Notes: a model not told the origin generated them from the letters alone. A DNA stretch of 64,000 nt from Desulfobacteraceae bacterium (GCA_011390465.1 JAABSH010000002.1:82199-146198); one strand, 5' to 3'. Positions 7,720 through 15,536 are shown, numbered from the stretch's first letter. Numbers and translations are program-made.

Positions 7720-10700
7720 ATGAAAATAAAAATAACAATGCGCCGGCGGGCACCGTTTCGCTGGCTGGTATGGATTCTGTGTGTGCTGATGGCCACTGCG
7801 GGCATCGTGCCGGGGGCATTTTCAGGAGAAATTTGCGGACCGGTAGATCTGGCGGACGTGCCCCTGGAACTGATTGGCGGCATTAATGTGCCTGGGCTGT
7901 TAATGATTTCCCTGGACAACTCGTACTCCATGGGAAGCGAAATTATGACCGAAGAACCAGGGGACGACCCGGATACGGCGAGATTATTTAATTATGGTGG
8001 GAAAAGATATGGTTATATGTTTTCTGGAAGTCCATTACCCCAGAGTCCGGGGATGGAAGTTCTCGAGGCCGATCCAGTTCACAAAAACGCCTGGAAATCC
8101 CAATGGCACAAATACAACAAGATGTATTACAATCCGTTTGTGGGGCAGGACAACGGCTATGCTCCCTGGCCTACCAAGCTGGATGTCAATGTCGACAACC
8201 CCCGCTGGGATCCTCAAGATAGTTATGATTCTACTTCTACTTATTCTCTGACCGGAGACTGGCTTACCGGGTATGTTGCCATAGATTCGGATCCGCCAGC
8301 CGGGGGGGCAGCAACCATTTTCATGGATGATCAGGATGCCGGTTTCATCAAAGGAGGTTCCGCTGCGTGGACGGAGTCCTCGACGGGCCATGACGGCCAC
8401 AGCTGGTATTCAACCGGCGGCAATGGTCACACGTTCACGGCCGAGTGGGAAAAAAAAATAGAGGATACCACTCAGGCGTATAATATTTTTGTGTATCGCT
8501 ATTACGCTCAAGATCCCGCCACTTATACTGTATATGATGATGCCTCAAGTATGGGGAGTTTTACTGCGCCGAAAGATACTGGAGATCAATGGGTTGAAAT
8601 TGCGACAGATAAGAAATTTTCAAGCGGTAATGCGATAATAAAACTCTCGGGAACCGGCAAAAACAAGGCTTGGAACAGCGCTGATGCAATAAAATTGGTG
8701 CCTGCTGGCAGTGGTGCCGCTGGTACTTTGTACTGGGATACGTCATCATCCAAAACCATCAAAAACCGGCATTTCTATGTCCGGAGCGATAATGGTGAAA
8801 CATATCTGGTTAATTTGATCAGTAAGGACAATGCGGAATTTTATCTTTTGGATGAGATAGATTGGTTGAATGGTGTAGCAGTAAATGATCGACTGGATTG
8901 GTATGAGCAAGATTCAAAAGGTGGTTATCCTGAATTGGTCTCAAGAACGTATGCACAACTTCCTTCAGATCTAAAAACCGCCAATGGCGGCCCATTGCCC
9001 CTGCCAGGGGCCGGAGCCTATGAAACCCATCTTCAGAATTTCGCCAATTGGTTCACTTACTACCGATATCGGCGGGCGTCGGCCCAGAATGCAGTGGGCG
9101 TCATGGTGACGGAAATGAAGAACATGCTGGTGGGCCTGACCCTCAGTCCGCCTACGGAAAAATATGGTGTAAGATGGATCAATCCCAGTTCTAATTGGGA
9201 AGCAGCTGAAGATCAAACAGCCGAGTTTTTGTCAATTTTATACGATCTTCACAAATATGGCTCCTCAACAGGTTTTTCATCGGATATTGCGATCCTGGGA
9301 AATTATTTTGAAAATCAAGGAGGCACGATAAGCTCGGACAGTGGTATTATAACAGGAACCGGATACGCTGACGATAACACCTATCCCTATTTCACCCAGG
9401 TTAATGGCGGCAATTGTCAGCAGGCATTTGCCCTGCTAATTACGGACGGTGCATCTCCCAGTACAGATAATATAGTTAATGCTGATGGAGATAATAATTC
9501 TGATTATGACGGCGGTGTTTTCGGAGATGATTTTGTCAAAACTGCGGCGGATGCGGCCATGCTCTATTATGAAAGGGACATCAAAGGGGAGGGCAATAAA
9601 GGGACTCTCACTGATGATGTGCCTACCAATTACATTGATTTTGCTCCACATCAGCATATGGTGACCTATGGGCTCAGTTTCGGAGCGGACGGCCCCCTGC
9701 GGGAAGCTTATCCGGATTTTGACGCTCTGTGCGCGGATAGCGACGATGGAAATAAATGTATTTGTGATGACGGATGCCCCACATGGACAGATCCGGTACC
9801 TCCGAAGGGCACTGGGGATCCGCTGGACGACCTGTGGCATGCCACGGTGAACGGCCGGGGACTTTTCCTGTACGCGGATAATCCCCAGGAACTGGTTTCC
9901 AAATTGCGTGAAATCAGTGCGGATATTGAAAGGCGCAAGGGCTCTGCCGCTGCTGTTACCACCAACTCTGTCCAACGTCAGATCGGGACGTCTCTTTATC
10001 AGGGGCTTTATCATTCTGAAACCTGGTGGGGTGACCTGTTGGCCTGGGAAGTGGATTCGATTTCAGGGGCATTGATCAGGAGCACCTGGAGCGCCCAAGA
10101 AGAGCTTGCGGAAATTTCCTACAAAGACCGAAAGATTTTTACGTACAATGGCATTTCTGCGGTGAATTTTCTCGATGCTGATCCCGATGATTTTGGATTA
10201 ACAGCATCAGAAGCAGCTTATATTGCAGGCGATCAAACCAATGAAGGGCCGAAAGCCCCGGATTTTCGAGAACGGTTATATGTCTTGGGCGACATTGTGC
10301 ACTCTGAGCCTTTTTATTTTGATCATGTGATTTATGTGGGAGCCAATGACGGCATGATGCATGCTTTTGATGCGGACAATGGAAAGGAGCTTTTCGCCTA
10401 TATTCCATCCATGGTTCACGGGAACCTGAAACAACTCACTGAACATGCATTCATTGACGATCATCGTTATTATGTGAATGCATCGCCCTATGCTGAGGAA
10501 GTAAAAGGGGTGCGTTACCTTGCCGGAGGGCTGGGAAAAGGCGGTAAGGGTGTATATTGTCTGACCGTTGATAAGGCCAAAAATGATGGGATAACAGCCA
10601 ATGACATTTTAAACTGGGAACTGGATGCATCTTTGGATGACAATATGGGGTATGTTTACGGACGGGCTTACGTGGCCAACACCAATGCGGATAAAGCCGT

Positions 10701-11718
10701 CGTGATTTTCGGCAACGGATATGCCAGTGTCAATAAGAAATCAGGCCTTTACGTTGTTGAAGCCTCCACCGGCAATGCCTTGAAAGTTTTTGACACCGGC
10801 GTCACCGGCATCGGCGGCTGCAATGGCATGTCATCTCCTGCCCTTATTGACGTTAATTTTGATTCCAAGGTGGATTATGTCTATGCCGGTGACCTGGATG
10901 GCAATTTATGGAAGTTTGATCTTACCGACAAAGACCCGAACAACTGGGCCATGGCCTATGGCGGCAGCCCCATGTTTACCGCCAGGGATTCAGATGGCAA
11001 CCCCCAGGCCATTACTTCGGAACCGGATGTGATGGAGCATTGCATCAAAGGCCGTGACGGCTATGTGGTGGTTGTTGGCACCGGTCGGTACCTGAATGCC
11101 GATGATCTTGTCAGCAGAATGTCGCGCAATGCCATGTATGGGCTCTATGACTGGGAACCGGATTGGCCCGAGGACCAGGTCGCGCCGCCTTTAGGGACGT
11201 TTGACGGTGCCGGCAATCTTACGGTGGACCAGACCCTGCTTAAGCAGTCCTATGTCTCAACCAGCGGTGATTTTGATTTGACCACGGATTTTGCCATTGA
11301 TTACTATAATCCGGAAACCGATACGGGCGAGCACGCGGGATGGTATTTCCCCTTTCCGGACATCACTGAAATCATGGTGCGGGATCCGCTCTTGCGTAAC
11401 AATGTGGTGTATTTTGTGACCAATACCCAGGCCGGCGGTATTTGTTCCTCCGAAGGCGCATCCTATGTAAATGCCCTGAATGCCTGCTCCGGCGGTCAGC
11501 CTGATAAACAGGAGTTTGATACGGATGGTGATGGCGATATCGATAAAGATGATGTGATCAAGGATCAGAATCCCAGCCGGCAGTATTTTGATACCACACT
11601 GTTCGATCCAGTGCTGCTGGAAGATATTTTATACATCAATGATACGGAAGGTAATGTGGAGGAGCAGGAAATTTCAGGCTATCCCCCCGGCACCAGTTTC
11701 TGGATGATGAATGAATAA
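7720..11718 (+). CDS. pilY1: PilY1-type adhesin with an internal golvesin-like domain
   Basis: A 1332-residue secreted protein. A signal peptide (basic start, hydrophobic stretch, cut near residue 35) is followed by a von Willebrand A-like MIDAS motif D66-N-S-Y-S70. Residues about 199-327 form an inserted module with the features of golvesin/xanthan-lyase-type domains: DDQDAGF, GGNGHTFTAEW, YRYYAQDPATYTVYDD and a closing NSADAIKLV. The C-terminal half is the PilY1 propeller (GANDGMMHAFDA near residue 875), with a calcium-loop-like DVNFDSKVDYVYAGDL near 1044. A textbook EF-hand loop, DTDGDGDIDKDD, spans 1267-1278. It closes the minor-pilin set and is paralogous to the partial gene at the left edge. 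Likely role: a surface or tip adhesin controlling pilus function. Confidence 0.92.
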   Translation: MKIKITMRRRAPFRWLVWILCVLMATAGIVPGAFSGEICGPVDLADVPLELIGGINVPGLLMISLDNSYSMGSEIMTEEPGDDPDTARLFNYGGKRYGYMFSGSPLPQSPGMEVLEADPVHKNAWKSQWHKYNKMYYNPFVGQDNGYAPWPTKLDVNVDNPRWDPQDSYDSTSTYSLTGDWLTGYVAIDSDPPAGGAATIFMDDQDAGFIKGGSAAWTESSTGHDGHSWYSTGGNGHTFTAEWEKKIEDTTQAYNIFVYRYYAQDPATYTVYDDASSMGSFTAPKDTGDQWVEIATDKKFSSGNAIIKLSGTGKNKAWNSADAIKLVPAGSGAAGTLYWDTSSSKTIKNRHFYVRSDNGETYLVNLISKDNAEFYLLDEIDWLNGVAVNDRLDWYEQDSKGGYPELVSRTYAQLPSDLKTANGGPLPLPGAGAYETHLQNFANWFTYYRYRRASAQNAVGVMVTEMKNMLVGLTLSPPTEKYGVRWINPSSNWEAAEDQTAEFLSILYDLHKYGSSTGFSSDIAILGNYFENQGGTISSDSGIITGTGYADDNTYPYFTQVNGGNCQQAFALLITDGASPSTDNIVNADGDNNSDYDGGVFGDDFVKTAADAAMLYYERDIKGEGNKGTLTDDVPTNYIDFAPHQHMVTYGLSFGADGPLREAYPDFDALCADSDDGNKCICDDGCPTWTDPVPPKGTGDPLDDLWHATVNGRGLFLYADNPQELVSKLREISADIERRKGSAAAVTTNSVQRQIGTSLYQGLYHSETWWGDLLAWEVDSISGALIRSTWSAQEELAEISYKDRKIFTYNGISAVNFLDADPDDFGLTASEAAYIAGDQTNEGPKAPDFRERLYVLGDIVHSEPFYFDHVIYVGANDGMMHAFDADNGKELFAYIPSMVHGNLKQLTEHAFIDDHRYYVNASPYAEEVKGVRYLAGGLGKGGKGVYCLTVDKAKNDGITANDILNWELDASLDDNMGYVYGRAYVANTNADKAVVIFGNGYASVNKKSGLYVVEASTGNALKVFDTGVTGIGGCNGMSSPALIDVNFDSKVDYVYAGDLDGNLWKFDLTDKDPNNWAMAYGGSPMFTARDSDGNPQAITSEPDVMEHCIKGRDGYVVVVGTGRYLNADDLVSRMSRNAMYGLYDWEPDWPEDQVAPPLGTFDGAGNLTVDQTLLKQSYVSTSGDFDLTTDFAIDYYNPETDTGEHAGWYFPFPDITEIMVRDPLLRNNVVYFVTNTQAGGICSSEGASYVNALNACSGGQPDKQEFDTDGDGDIDKDDVIKDQNPSRQYFDTTLFDPVLLEDILYINDTEGNVEEQEISGYPPGTSFWMMNE

Positions 11719-11765
11719 TACCTGAAAGCACAAACCAAGGTTGTAACGAAAAGGAGAATAACATT

Positions 11766-12284
11766 ATGGGTGGTAAATGGAAAAAGATTGTGAAGATTAT
11801 TGGTTTGGGGCTGCTTATCGGCATCATTCCTTCGGTGGGGCTTGGAGAATACTATCAGTATAAGGATTCGGAGGGTGTCGTGCGTTTTACGGACGATACC
11901 TCTATTATCCCGCCGGATCAGCGCGACGCGGTTCAGATGCACAAATCTATTTCCACTCCGCCCGGAGCTGATTTTGAAGCTGAAACCGAAAACAGCACTG
12001 AAGCTGTGGAGGGCGCTCCACAATCTGCGATGACTTCTGACGATCGGGCGGAATCCGAAGCTTTAAATGCCCGTCGTAAGGAGTTGCTTGAAATGTACAG
12101 GGAGATCCAGGCTGAAAAAAAAGCATTGGGCGGTGCACCGCCCAAAAGCGCCAAATCCGCGGTGAAAGCGGATTATGAACAAATGGCCCGGGCATTGAAT
12201 CAGAAAGTTGAGGACTATAATAAAGCCAGCATGGAATTTGAGCAAAAGGTAAAAGCGTTTAACAGCCGTATCAGTGCAAAATAA
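11766..12284 (+). CDS. DUF4124-domain periplasmic protein
   Basis: 172 residues with a signal peptide (KKIVKIIGLGLLIGIIPSVG) followed by EYYQYKDSEGVVRFTDDTS, the DUF4124 pattern. The middle is acidic and low in complexity. The C-terminal 80 residues are predicted helical and highly charged, probably a coiled coil. The gene follows pilY1 by 47 bases with an AAGGAGAATAAC ribosome-binding site and precedes a terminator, so it is the last gene of the pilus operon. DUF4124 proteins are frequent in envelope gene clusters, but their exact role is unknown. Confidence 0.75.
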   Translation: MGGKWKKIVKIIGLGLLIGIIPSVGLGEYYQYKDSEGVVRFTDDTSIIPPDQRDAVQMHKSISTPPGADFEAETENSTEAVEGAPQSAMTSDDRAESEALNARRKELLEMYREIQAEKKALGGAPPKSAKSAVKADYEQMARALNQKVEDYNKASMEFEQKVKAFNSRISAK

Positions 12285-12330
12285 AATCAGTTTTTAATCA
12301 ATTTTTATCCATTTATAATTGGTATCAAAA

Positions 12331-12369
12331 CGGGCACCTGAGGAAAATCTTCGGGTGCCTGTTTTTTTT
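12331..12369 (+). terminator. Terminator of the minor-pilin operon
   Basis: GGGCACCTGAGG and CTTCGGGTGCC pair (with two G-T pairs) around an AAAAT loop, followed by eight T residues. Confidence 0.8.
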
Positions 12370-12408
12370 GACCCAGATTCAAGCGGATAGACACTATATA
12401 AAAACCCA

Positions 12409-12653
12409 AAATATCCGCGTCCATCCGCGTCCATCCGCGGCTAATATCGAAATCGGGATCGAAATCGGGATCGGGATCGAAACCGAAAACACCCATTCCA
12501 TCCTCCCGCCAGACAGGAAACTCTGGATAGCTGCATCGGGCCTGCCCCGGAATGCTTTTATCCGGGGTCCGGCATGACGGAAGCTTTTTTTGACGCGGAT
12601 TTCACGGATTACGCGGATTGAAAATCAAAAAATCTGTATTTATTCGCGGCCGC
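12409..12653. repeat. Large intergenic repeat B, copy 1 (about 240 bp)
   Basis: It contains CATCCGCGGCTAATATCGAA, a run of ATCGAA/ATCGGG hexamers (12447-12488), CACCCATTCCATCCTCC, CGGGCCTGCCCCGGAATGC, and GACGCGGATTTCACGGATTA with GAAAATCAAAAAATC. An imperfect copy in the same orientation is at 13421-13649. The two copies bracket the DinJ/YafQ module. No gene was seen in this stretch. Confidence 0.8.
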
Positions 12654-12696
12654 TGAAACTTCCTATGCCATATAAAGTGGATCACCGGAAACGATT

Positions 12697-12966
12697 TTAT
12701 TCAAACAATTCCGCATGGGTTCCCAGTCTTGCAGGTCTGAGTTCAAAATCCGTGATGGTATAAATCAACCGCCAGTCCGGGTCGATATGACATTCCCGGA
12801 ACTCCCGCCATTCGCCTTTAAGTTTATGATCTCGATGCCGGGGCGGCAAAGGTTCGGGGATGGCCAGTTTTTCAAGAACCGTTTGCAGTTTTTGGATGTT
12901 CCGGCCTTGTCGCAAGGCTTTCAGTAAATCCTTTTTAAACCTGGCGGTTGGCCTGATCGTCAGCAT
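12697..12966 (-). CDS. yafQ: YafQ-family mRNA interferase toxin
   Basis: 89 residues matching YafQ: an N-terminal helical region with LQTVLEKLAIPEPLPPRHRD, then HKLKGEWREFRECHIDPDW, the key histidine and HxDPDW cluster, and a final RLGTHAELF. These correspond to the catalytic His, Asp, Trp and Phe positions described for Escherichia coli YafQ, a ribosome-dependent mRNA endonuclease. The start overlaps the end of the antitoxin gene by 32 bases, as in other dinJ-yafQ operons. No key residue appears to be missing, so the toxin is probably active. Confidence 0.88.
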   Translation of the reverse strand: MLTIRPTARFKKDLLKALRQGRNIQKLQTVLEKLAIPEPLPPRHRDHKLKGEWREFRECHIDPDWRLIYTITDFELRPARLGTHAELFE

Positions 12967-13222
12967 TTAACCCAAAGTCCTGAAACATTTCATTGACGCT
13001 GTTGTATTTTTCCCCTTTGCCGTTTCTGGCGTCATTCATGGCGCTGATGGTCTCTTTTTTCATGACGCGCAATTCAAAGGGGATGCCTTGATGTGAAATG
13101 ATCTGACGATAAAACAATTCATGGGCCGCTGAAACCGAGATCCCCAGTTCCTTTAAGATATTTTCCGCCTGTTCTTTTATTTCCGGCGTCAGCCGGACAT
13201 GGGTGGTTGCTGTTTTTGCCAT
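12935..13222 (-). CDS. dinJ: DinJ/RelB-family antitoxin
   Basis: 95 residues beginning MAKTATTHVRLTPEIKEQAE, the ribbon-helix-helix N-terminus of DinJ/RelB proteins, followed by ILKELGISVSAAHELFYRQI and GIPFELR, which are typical of the family. The start at 13222 is chosen over an upstream in-frame ATG because AAAGGAGAT sits just before it. The C-terminal part should neutralise the adjacent YafQ. The dimer normally binds a palindrome at its own promoter; the promoter here is at 13245-13273. Confidence 0.87.
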   Translation of the reverse strand: MAKTATTHVRLTPEIKEQAENILKELGISVSAAHELFYRQIISHQGIPFELRVMKKETISAMNDARNGKGEKYNSVNEMFQDFGLNADDQANRQV

Positions 13223-13244
13223 ATTCCGATCTCCTTTGTGTGTC

Positions 13245-13273
13245 ATGATGCAACACATTTTGAAGTTTGTCAA
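13245..13273 (-). promoter_or_regulatory. Promoter of the dinJ-yafQ module
   Basis: On the minus strand TTGACA (13268-13273) and CATCAT (13245-13250) are 17 bases apart. The whole leader, from the T-run before TTGACA to the AAAGGAGAT ribosome-binding site, is recognisably similar to the leader of the unrelated TA pair at 13676-14130. Confidence 0.6.
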
Positions 13274-13420
13274 AAAAATTGTGAGATGAGAACAAAGCAG
13301 ATTTTTTGCCGCGGATGCACGCAGAAAGACGCGGATAACTGCATTGGATTTTGGTCAAATCGGAAAATGCGGGGGTTTTTTGACACGGATTTCGCGGATT
13401 CCACGGATTAAAATTTCAAA

Positions 13421-13649
13421 AATCTGCGTGCATCCGCGTGCATCTGCGGCTAATATCGAAATCGGGATCGGGATCGAAATCGAAAACACCCATTCCATCC
13501 TCCGCCGGGCAGAAAACACTGGATAGCTGGATCGGGCCTGCCCCGGAATGCTTTTATCCGGGGTCCGGCTGGCGGAAGGTTTTTTTAGACGCGGATTTCG
13601 CGGATTACGCGGATTGAAAATCAAAAAATCCGTATTTATCCGCGGCCGT
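13421..13649. repeat. Large intergenic repeat B, copy 2
   Basis: Direct imperfect copy of 12409-12653 with the same block order, including the ATCGAA/ATCGGG hexamers (13455-13484). Related GCGGAT-type sequence also occurs just before it at 13306-13340 and 13376-13420. Confidence 0.8.
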
Positions 13650-13675
13650 CTGTGTTCATCCGCGGCTGATTTGAT

Positions 13676-13945
13676 TTAAGGAAAATATCGATAGATTTCT
13701 TTTCTGTGGAGAATACGATATATAATGATTTCGTTTTCTTTTATTTCATATCCCAACCTGTATTCTCCAAATCGGATTCTGAAAAAATTACCCTTTCCTC
13801 CCTTTAACTTTTTTATATGATAATAATTTTCAATAATTGAAGATTCGTTGGAAAGTTTTTCCAGAAAAATTTTTACCTGATCTTTTTGTGGGTTCTTAAC
13901 TTTTTGGATATCCTTTAAAAAGATTTTTTTCAGTGTGATTTTCAT
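13676..13945 (-). CDS. Putative RelE/ParE-family toxin
   Basis: 89 residues, lysine-rich and low in GC compared with its surroundings. The second half carries HIKKLKGGKGNFFRIRFGEY and RLGYEIKENEIIIYRILHRK, ending EIYRYFP. This resembles the L.G....RIR.G.YR..Y......I.I..I.HR...Y pattern of RelE-type toxins. It overlaps the antitoxin gene by four bases (ATGA). The low-GC composition suggests that it was acquired separately from its neighbours. Confidence 0.8.
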   Translation of the reverse strand: MKITLKKIFLKDIQKVKNPQKDQVKIFLEKLSNESSIIENYYHIKKLKGGKGNFFRIRFGEYRLGYEIKENEIIIYRILHRKEIYRYFP

Positions 13946-14130
13946 AGACGTTTAATCAAATCTCTCACATGATCATATTCTATTTCTTCATCGTTCTGAA
14001 CATCTTTCATGGCTTTCAATAATCCTTCATCAAGAAGCAGTTCCTCAATTTTTTTATATACTTGATAATCGATTATAACACTTTTGATATTTCCTGACTC
14101 ATCGGTAATATATGATTTCATGATATTCAT
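13942..14130 (-). CDS. Putative antitoxin of the RelE-type pair
   Basis: 62 residues (MNIMKSYITDESGNIKSVII, then DYQVYKKIEELLLDEG and an acidic tail). The opening resembles small antitoxins such as the one at 3398. An AAGGAGATG site precedes the ATG at 14130; a second in-frame ATG three codons later is possible. Expected to bind the downstream toxin and to repress its own promoter. Confidence 0.7.
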   Translation of the reverse strand: MNIMKSYITDESGNIKSVIIDYQVYKKIEELLLDEGLLKAMKDVQNDEEIEYDHVRDLIKRL

Positions 14131-14153
14131 TGTTTCATCTCCTTTTGGATACC

Positions 14154-14182
14154 AGAATGCAATACATTGTGAGCTTTGTCAA
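14154..14182 (-). promoter_or_regulatory. Promoter of the second minus-strand TA module
   Basis: TTGACA (14177-14182) and CATTCT (14154-14159) on the minus strand are 17 bases apart. The leader aligns with that of dinJ-yafQ, sharing GACAAA, a TC.CAATGT-like block, TTGCAT and AAAGGAGAT at matching spacing. Confidence 0.55.
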
Positions 14183-14210
14183 AAAAAAATAAGAGCAGAA
14201 CAAAGGGAAA

Positions 14211-14283
14211 TTTTTTATAGACGCGGATTTCGCGGATTACGCGGATTGAAAATTAAAAAACCGCATTTATCCGCGGCTGATTT
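14211..14283. repeat. GCGGAT-type repeat, partial copy of repeat B
   Basis: GACGCGGATTTCGCGGATTA, GCGGATTGAAAATTAAAAAA and ATCCGCGGCTGATTT reproduce the right end of repeat B. It borders the second minus-strand TA module on its promoter side. Confidence 0.7.
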
Positions 14284-14338
14284 TCGGTGTATTTAATCCA
14301 ATGCTCTGAAAAAATTTATAGAGAAAAGCGGTAGACGT

Positions 14339-14360
14339 ATATTAACAAAAACGTTAATAT
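14339..14360. promoter_or_regulatory. Perfect 8-bp inverted repeat, candidate operator of the HigA-like antitoxin
   Basis: ATATTAAC and GTTAATAT are exact reverse complements separated by AAAAAC. It lies directly upstream of the toxin stub and its HTH antitoxin. Such antitoxins typically repress their own promoter through a short AT-rich palindrome. Confidence 0.55.
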
Positions 14361-14364
14361 TTAA

Positions 14365-14455
14365 ACATGGATTGGGAAAACTCCATCAAAAGAGATTGCC
14401 GTCGCCAGAAAGCGGCTTCTGGAGGTAATGCATGAAAACAAAAAAAAGTCATGAG
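14365..14455 (+). pseudogene. C-terminal remnant of a HigB/Gp49-like toxin
   Basis: The reading frame ending at 14455 encodes GKTPSKEIAVARKRLLEVMH, the characteristic C-terminal helix of phage Gp49-like/HigB toxins (usually ..KKTQKTPK.EI..A..R...). An in-frame stop lies just before it, at 14362-14364, and there is no upstream coding sequence. The catalytic body is therefore gone. The remnant overlaps the antitoxin start in the arrangement expected for an intact higB-higA pair. Confidence 0.5.
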
Positions 14456-14716
14456 CAAATGATCACGGAATGGCATAACGACCCGGCTTTTAAAGCTGAA
14501 TACGATGCCCTTGAAAACGATTTTGCCTTATTTGACGAGCTGATCAAAGCAAGGCAGTCGGCAGGACTTACACAGGAAGCTGTTGCAAAACGCATGGGAA
14601 CAAAGGTTCCTGCCATATCGCGCATCGAAACCGGCAGGCATTCCCCGACTGTTGCGACACTTCGTCGTTATGCAACAGCTTGCGGCAAGAGATTGGAGAT
14701 AAAGATAGTCTCTTAA
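14432..14716 (+). CDS. XRE-family antitoxin, HigA-like
   Basis: 94 residues. An N-terminal segment (DPAFKAEYDALENDFALFDE) is followed by a helix-turn-helix domain (ARQSAGLTQEAVAKRMGTKV, PAISRIETGRHSPTVATLRR), the layout of antitoxins paired with Gp49-like toxins. The GGAGGTAATGC sequence before the start provides a ribosome-binding site. With its toxin reduced to a stub at 14365-14455, it survives as a solitary DNA-binding protein. It may still repress from the palindrome at 14339-14360 or counter a related toxin elsewhere. Confidence 0.8.
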   Translation: MKTKKSHEQMITEWHNDPAFKAEYDALENDFALFDELIKARQSAGLTQEAVAKRMGTKVPAISRIETGRHSPTVATLRRYATACGKRLEIKIVS

Positions 14717-14744
14717 AAACAGGAATGAGACAGCAATGGGCTCG

Positions 14745-14766
14745 TTCCCACGGTCCCCCGTGGGAA
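14745..14766. repeat. TTCCCACGG / CCGTGGGAA hairpin repeat
   Basis: A nine-base perfect palindrome with a TCCC loop, related to the copy at 2867-2892. The remaining gap to 14983 holds another GC-rich repeat fragment (CTCCCGTTTCGGGCGGGG) and the promoter of the next TA pair. Confidence 0.7.
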
Positions 14767-14921
14767 TGCATGCGGCGCATCGGTTGTCCTTTAAACCAAA
14801 GCAGGGACGGTTTTTCGTCCTCCCGTTTCGGGCGGGGATAAATCCCGGCCCCTAAGGGACGGCTACCTTCCTATGAGAAGTCATGCGGGTGATCTGGGAA
14901 AATGAATAAACCCCGTAGAAT

Positions 14922-14950
14922 TTGACTTTTAAGGCAAAACAGCCTATTAT
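14922..14950 (+). promoter_or_regulatory. Sigma-70-type promoter of the AbrB/RelE-type pair
   Basis: TTGACT and TATTAT are separated by exactly 17 bases and lie 34 bases before the start codon. The transcript leader contains two GTTTAA units and an AAAGGAG ribosome-binding site. Confidence 0.7.
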
Positions 14951-14983
14951 TTGTTTAAAAGTTTAATTGTAAAGGAGTAACAA

Positions 14984-15262
14984 ATGCCGACCATAATGAA
15001 AATAAGTCCCCAGGGGCAAATTCGAATACCGAAAAAAATAATGAAAATCCTTAAAATTATGCCCGGTGATTATGTGGAGGTTGATGTTGAAAATGGGAAT
15101 GCGCTTTTAAAGCCGCGAAAACTGATTGATCCCGGTCAAGGTTGGTACTGGACCGGACAATGGCAGAAAGATGAAGCAGAAGTGGATGCGGAGCTTGACA
15201 AAAATGAGGTTTCGCCGACATTTCAAACAGTTGAAGACGGATTGAAATGGTTAAACAAATAA
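14984..15262 (+). CDS. AbrB/SpoVT-fold antitoxin
   Basis: 92 residues. The first half, MKISPQGQIRIPKKIMKILK followed by PGDYVEVDVENGNALLKP, is a swapped-hairpin AbrB-like DNA-binding domain. The second half (GWYWTGQWQKDEAEVDAELD and VEDGLKWL) matches the toxin-binding tails of AbrB-type antitoxins partnered with RelE-like toxins. The gene has a good promoter and ribosome-binding site and overlaps the toxin gene by 16 bases. Confidence 0.83.
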   Translation: MPTIMKISPQGQIRIPKKIMKILKIMPGDYVEVDVENGNALLKPRKLIDPGQGWYWTGQWQKDEAEVDAELDKNEVSPTFQTVEDGLKWLNK

Positions 15263-15522
15263 CCACTTATCGCTTCAGCAAAAAATTTAAAAATCAATAT
15301 CAGGCCATGCCGATAGAGATTAAACAGGCATTTAATGAGAAGCTGGCACTTTTTTTTGTTGATATGCTGCATCCGTCATTGCGTGTCAAAAAAATTAAAG
15401 GGACCGTCGATCGATGGGAAGGCTCGGTGACGATGAAGTACCGTTTCACCTTTCATTTTGAAGGGGAAGCCATTGTTTTTCGGGCCATTGGTACGCATGA
15501 CATCCTTTTACGGGAAGCCTGA
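15247..15522 (+). CDS. RelE/ParE-type toxin partnered with AbrB-like antitoxin
   Basis: 91 residues with the family pattern FSKKFKNQYQAMPIEIKQAF, then HPSLRVKKIKGTVDRWEGSV, TMKYRFTFHFEGEAIVFRAI and GTHDILLRE. The KKIKGT...WE.SVT..YRFTF....... R.IG.HDIL arrangement is a well-recognised RelE-like subgroup. It is translated from a start inside the antitoxin gene. The toxin seems complete. Confidence 0.82.
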   Translation: MVKQITTYRFSKKFKNQYQAMPIEIKQAFNEKLALFFVDMLHPSLRVKKIKGTVDRWEGSVTMKYRFTFHFEGEAIVFRAIGTHDILLREA

Positions 15523-15536
15523 TGCGATGGGGTTGT

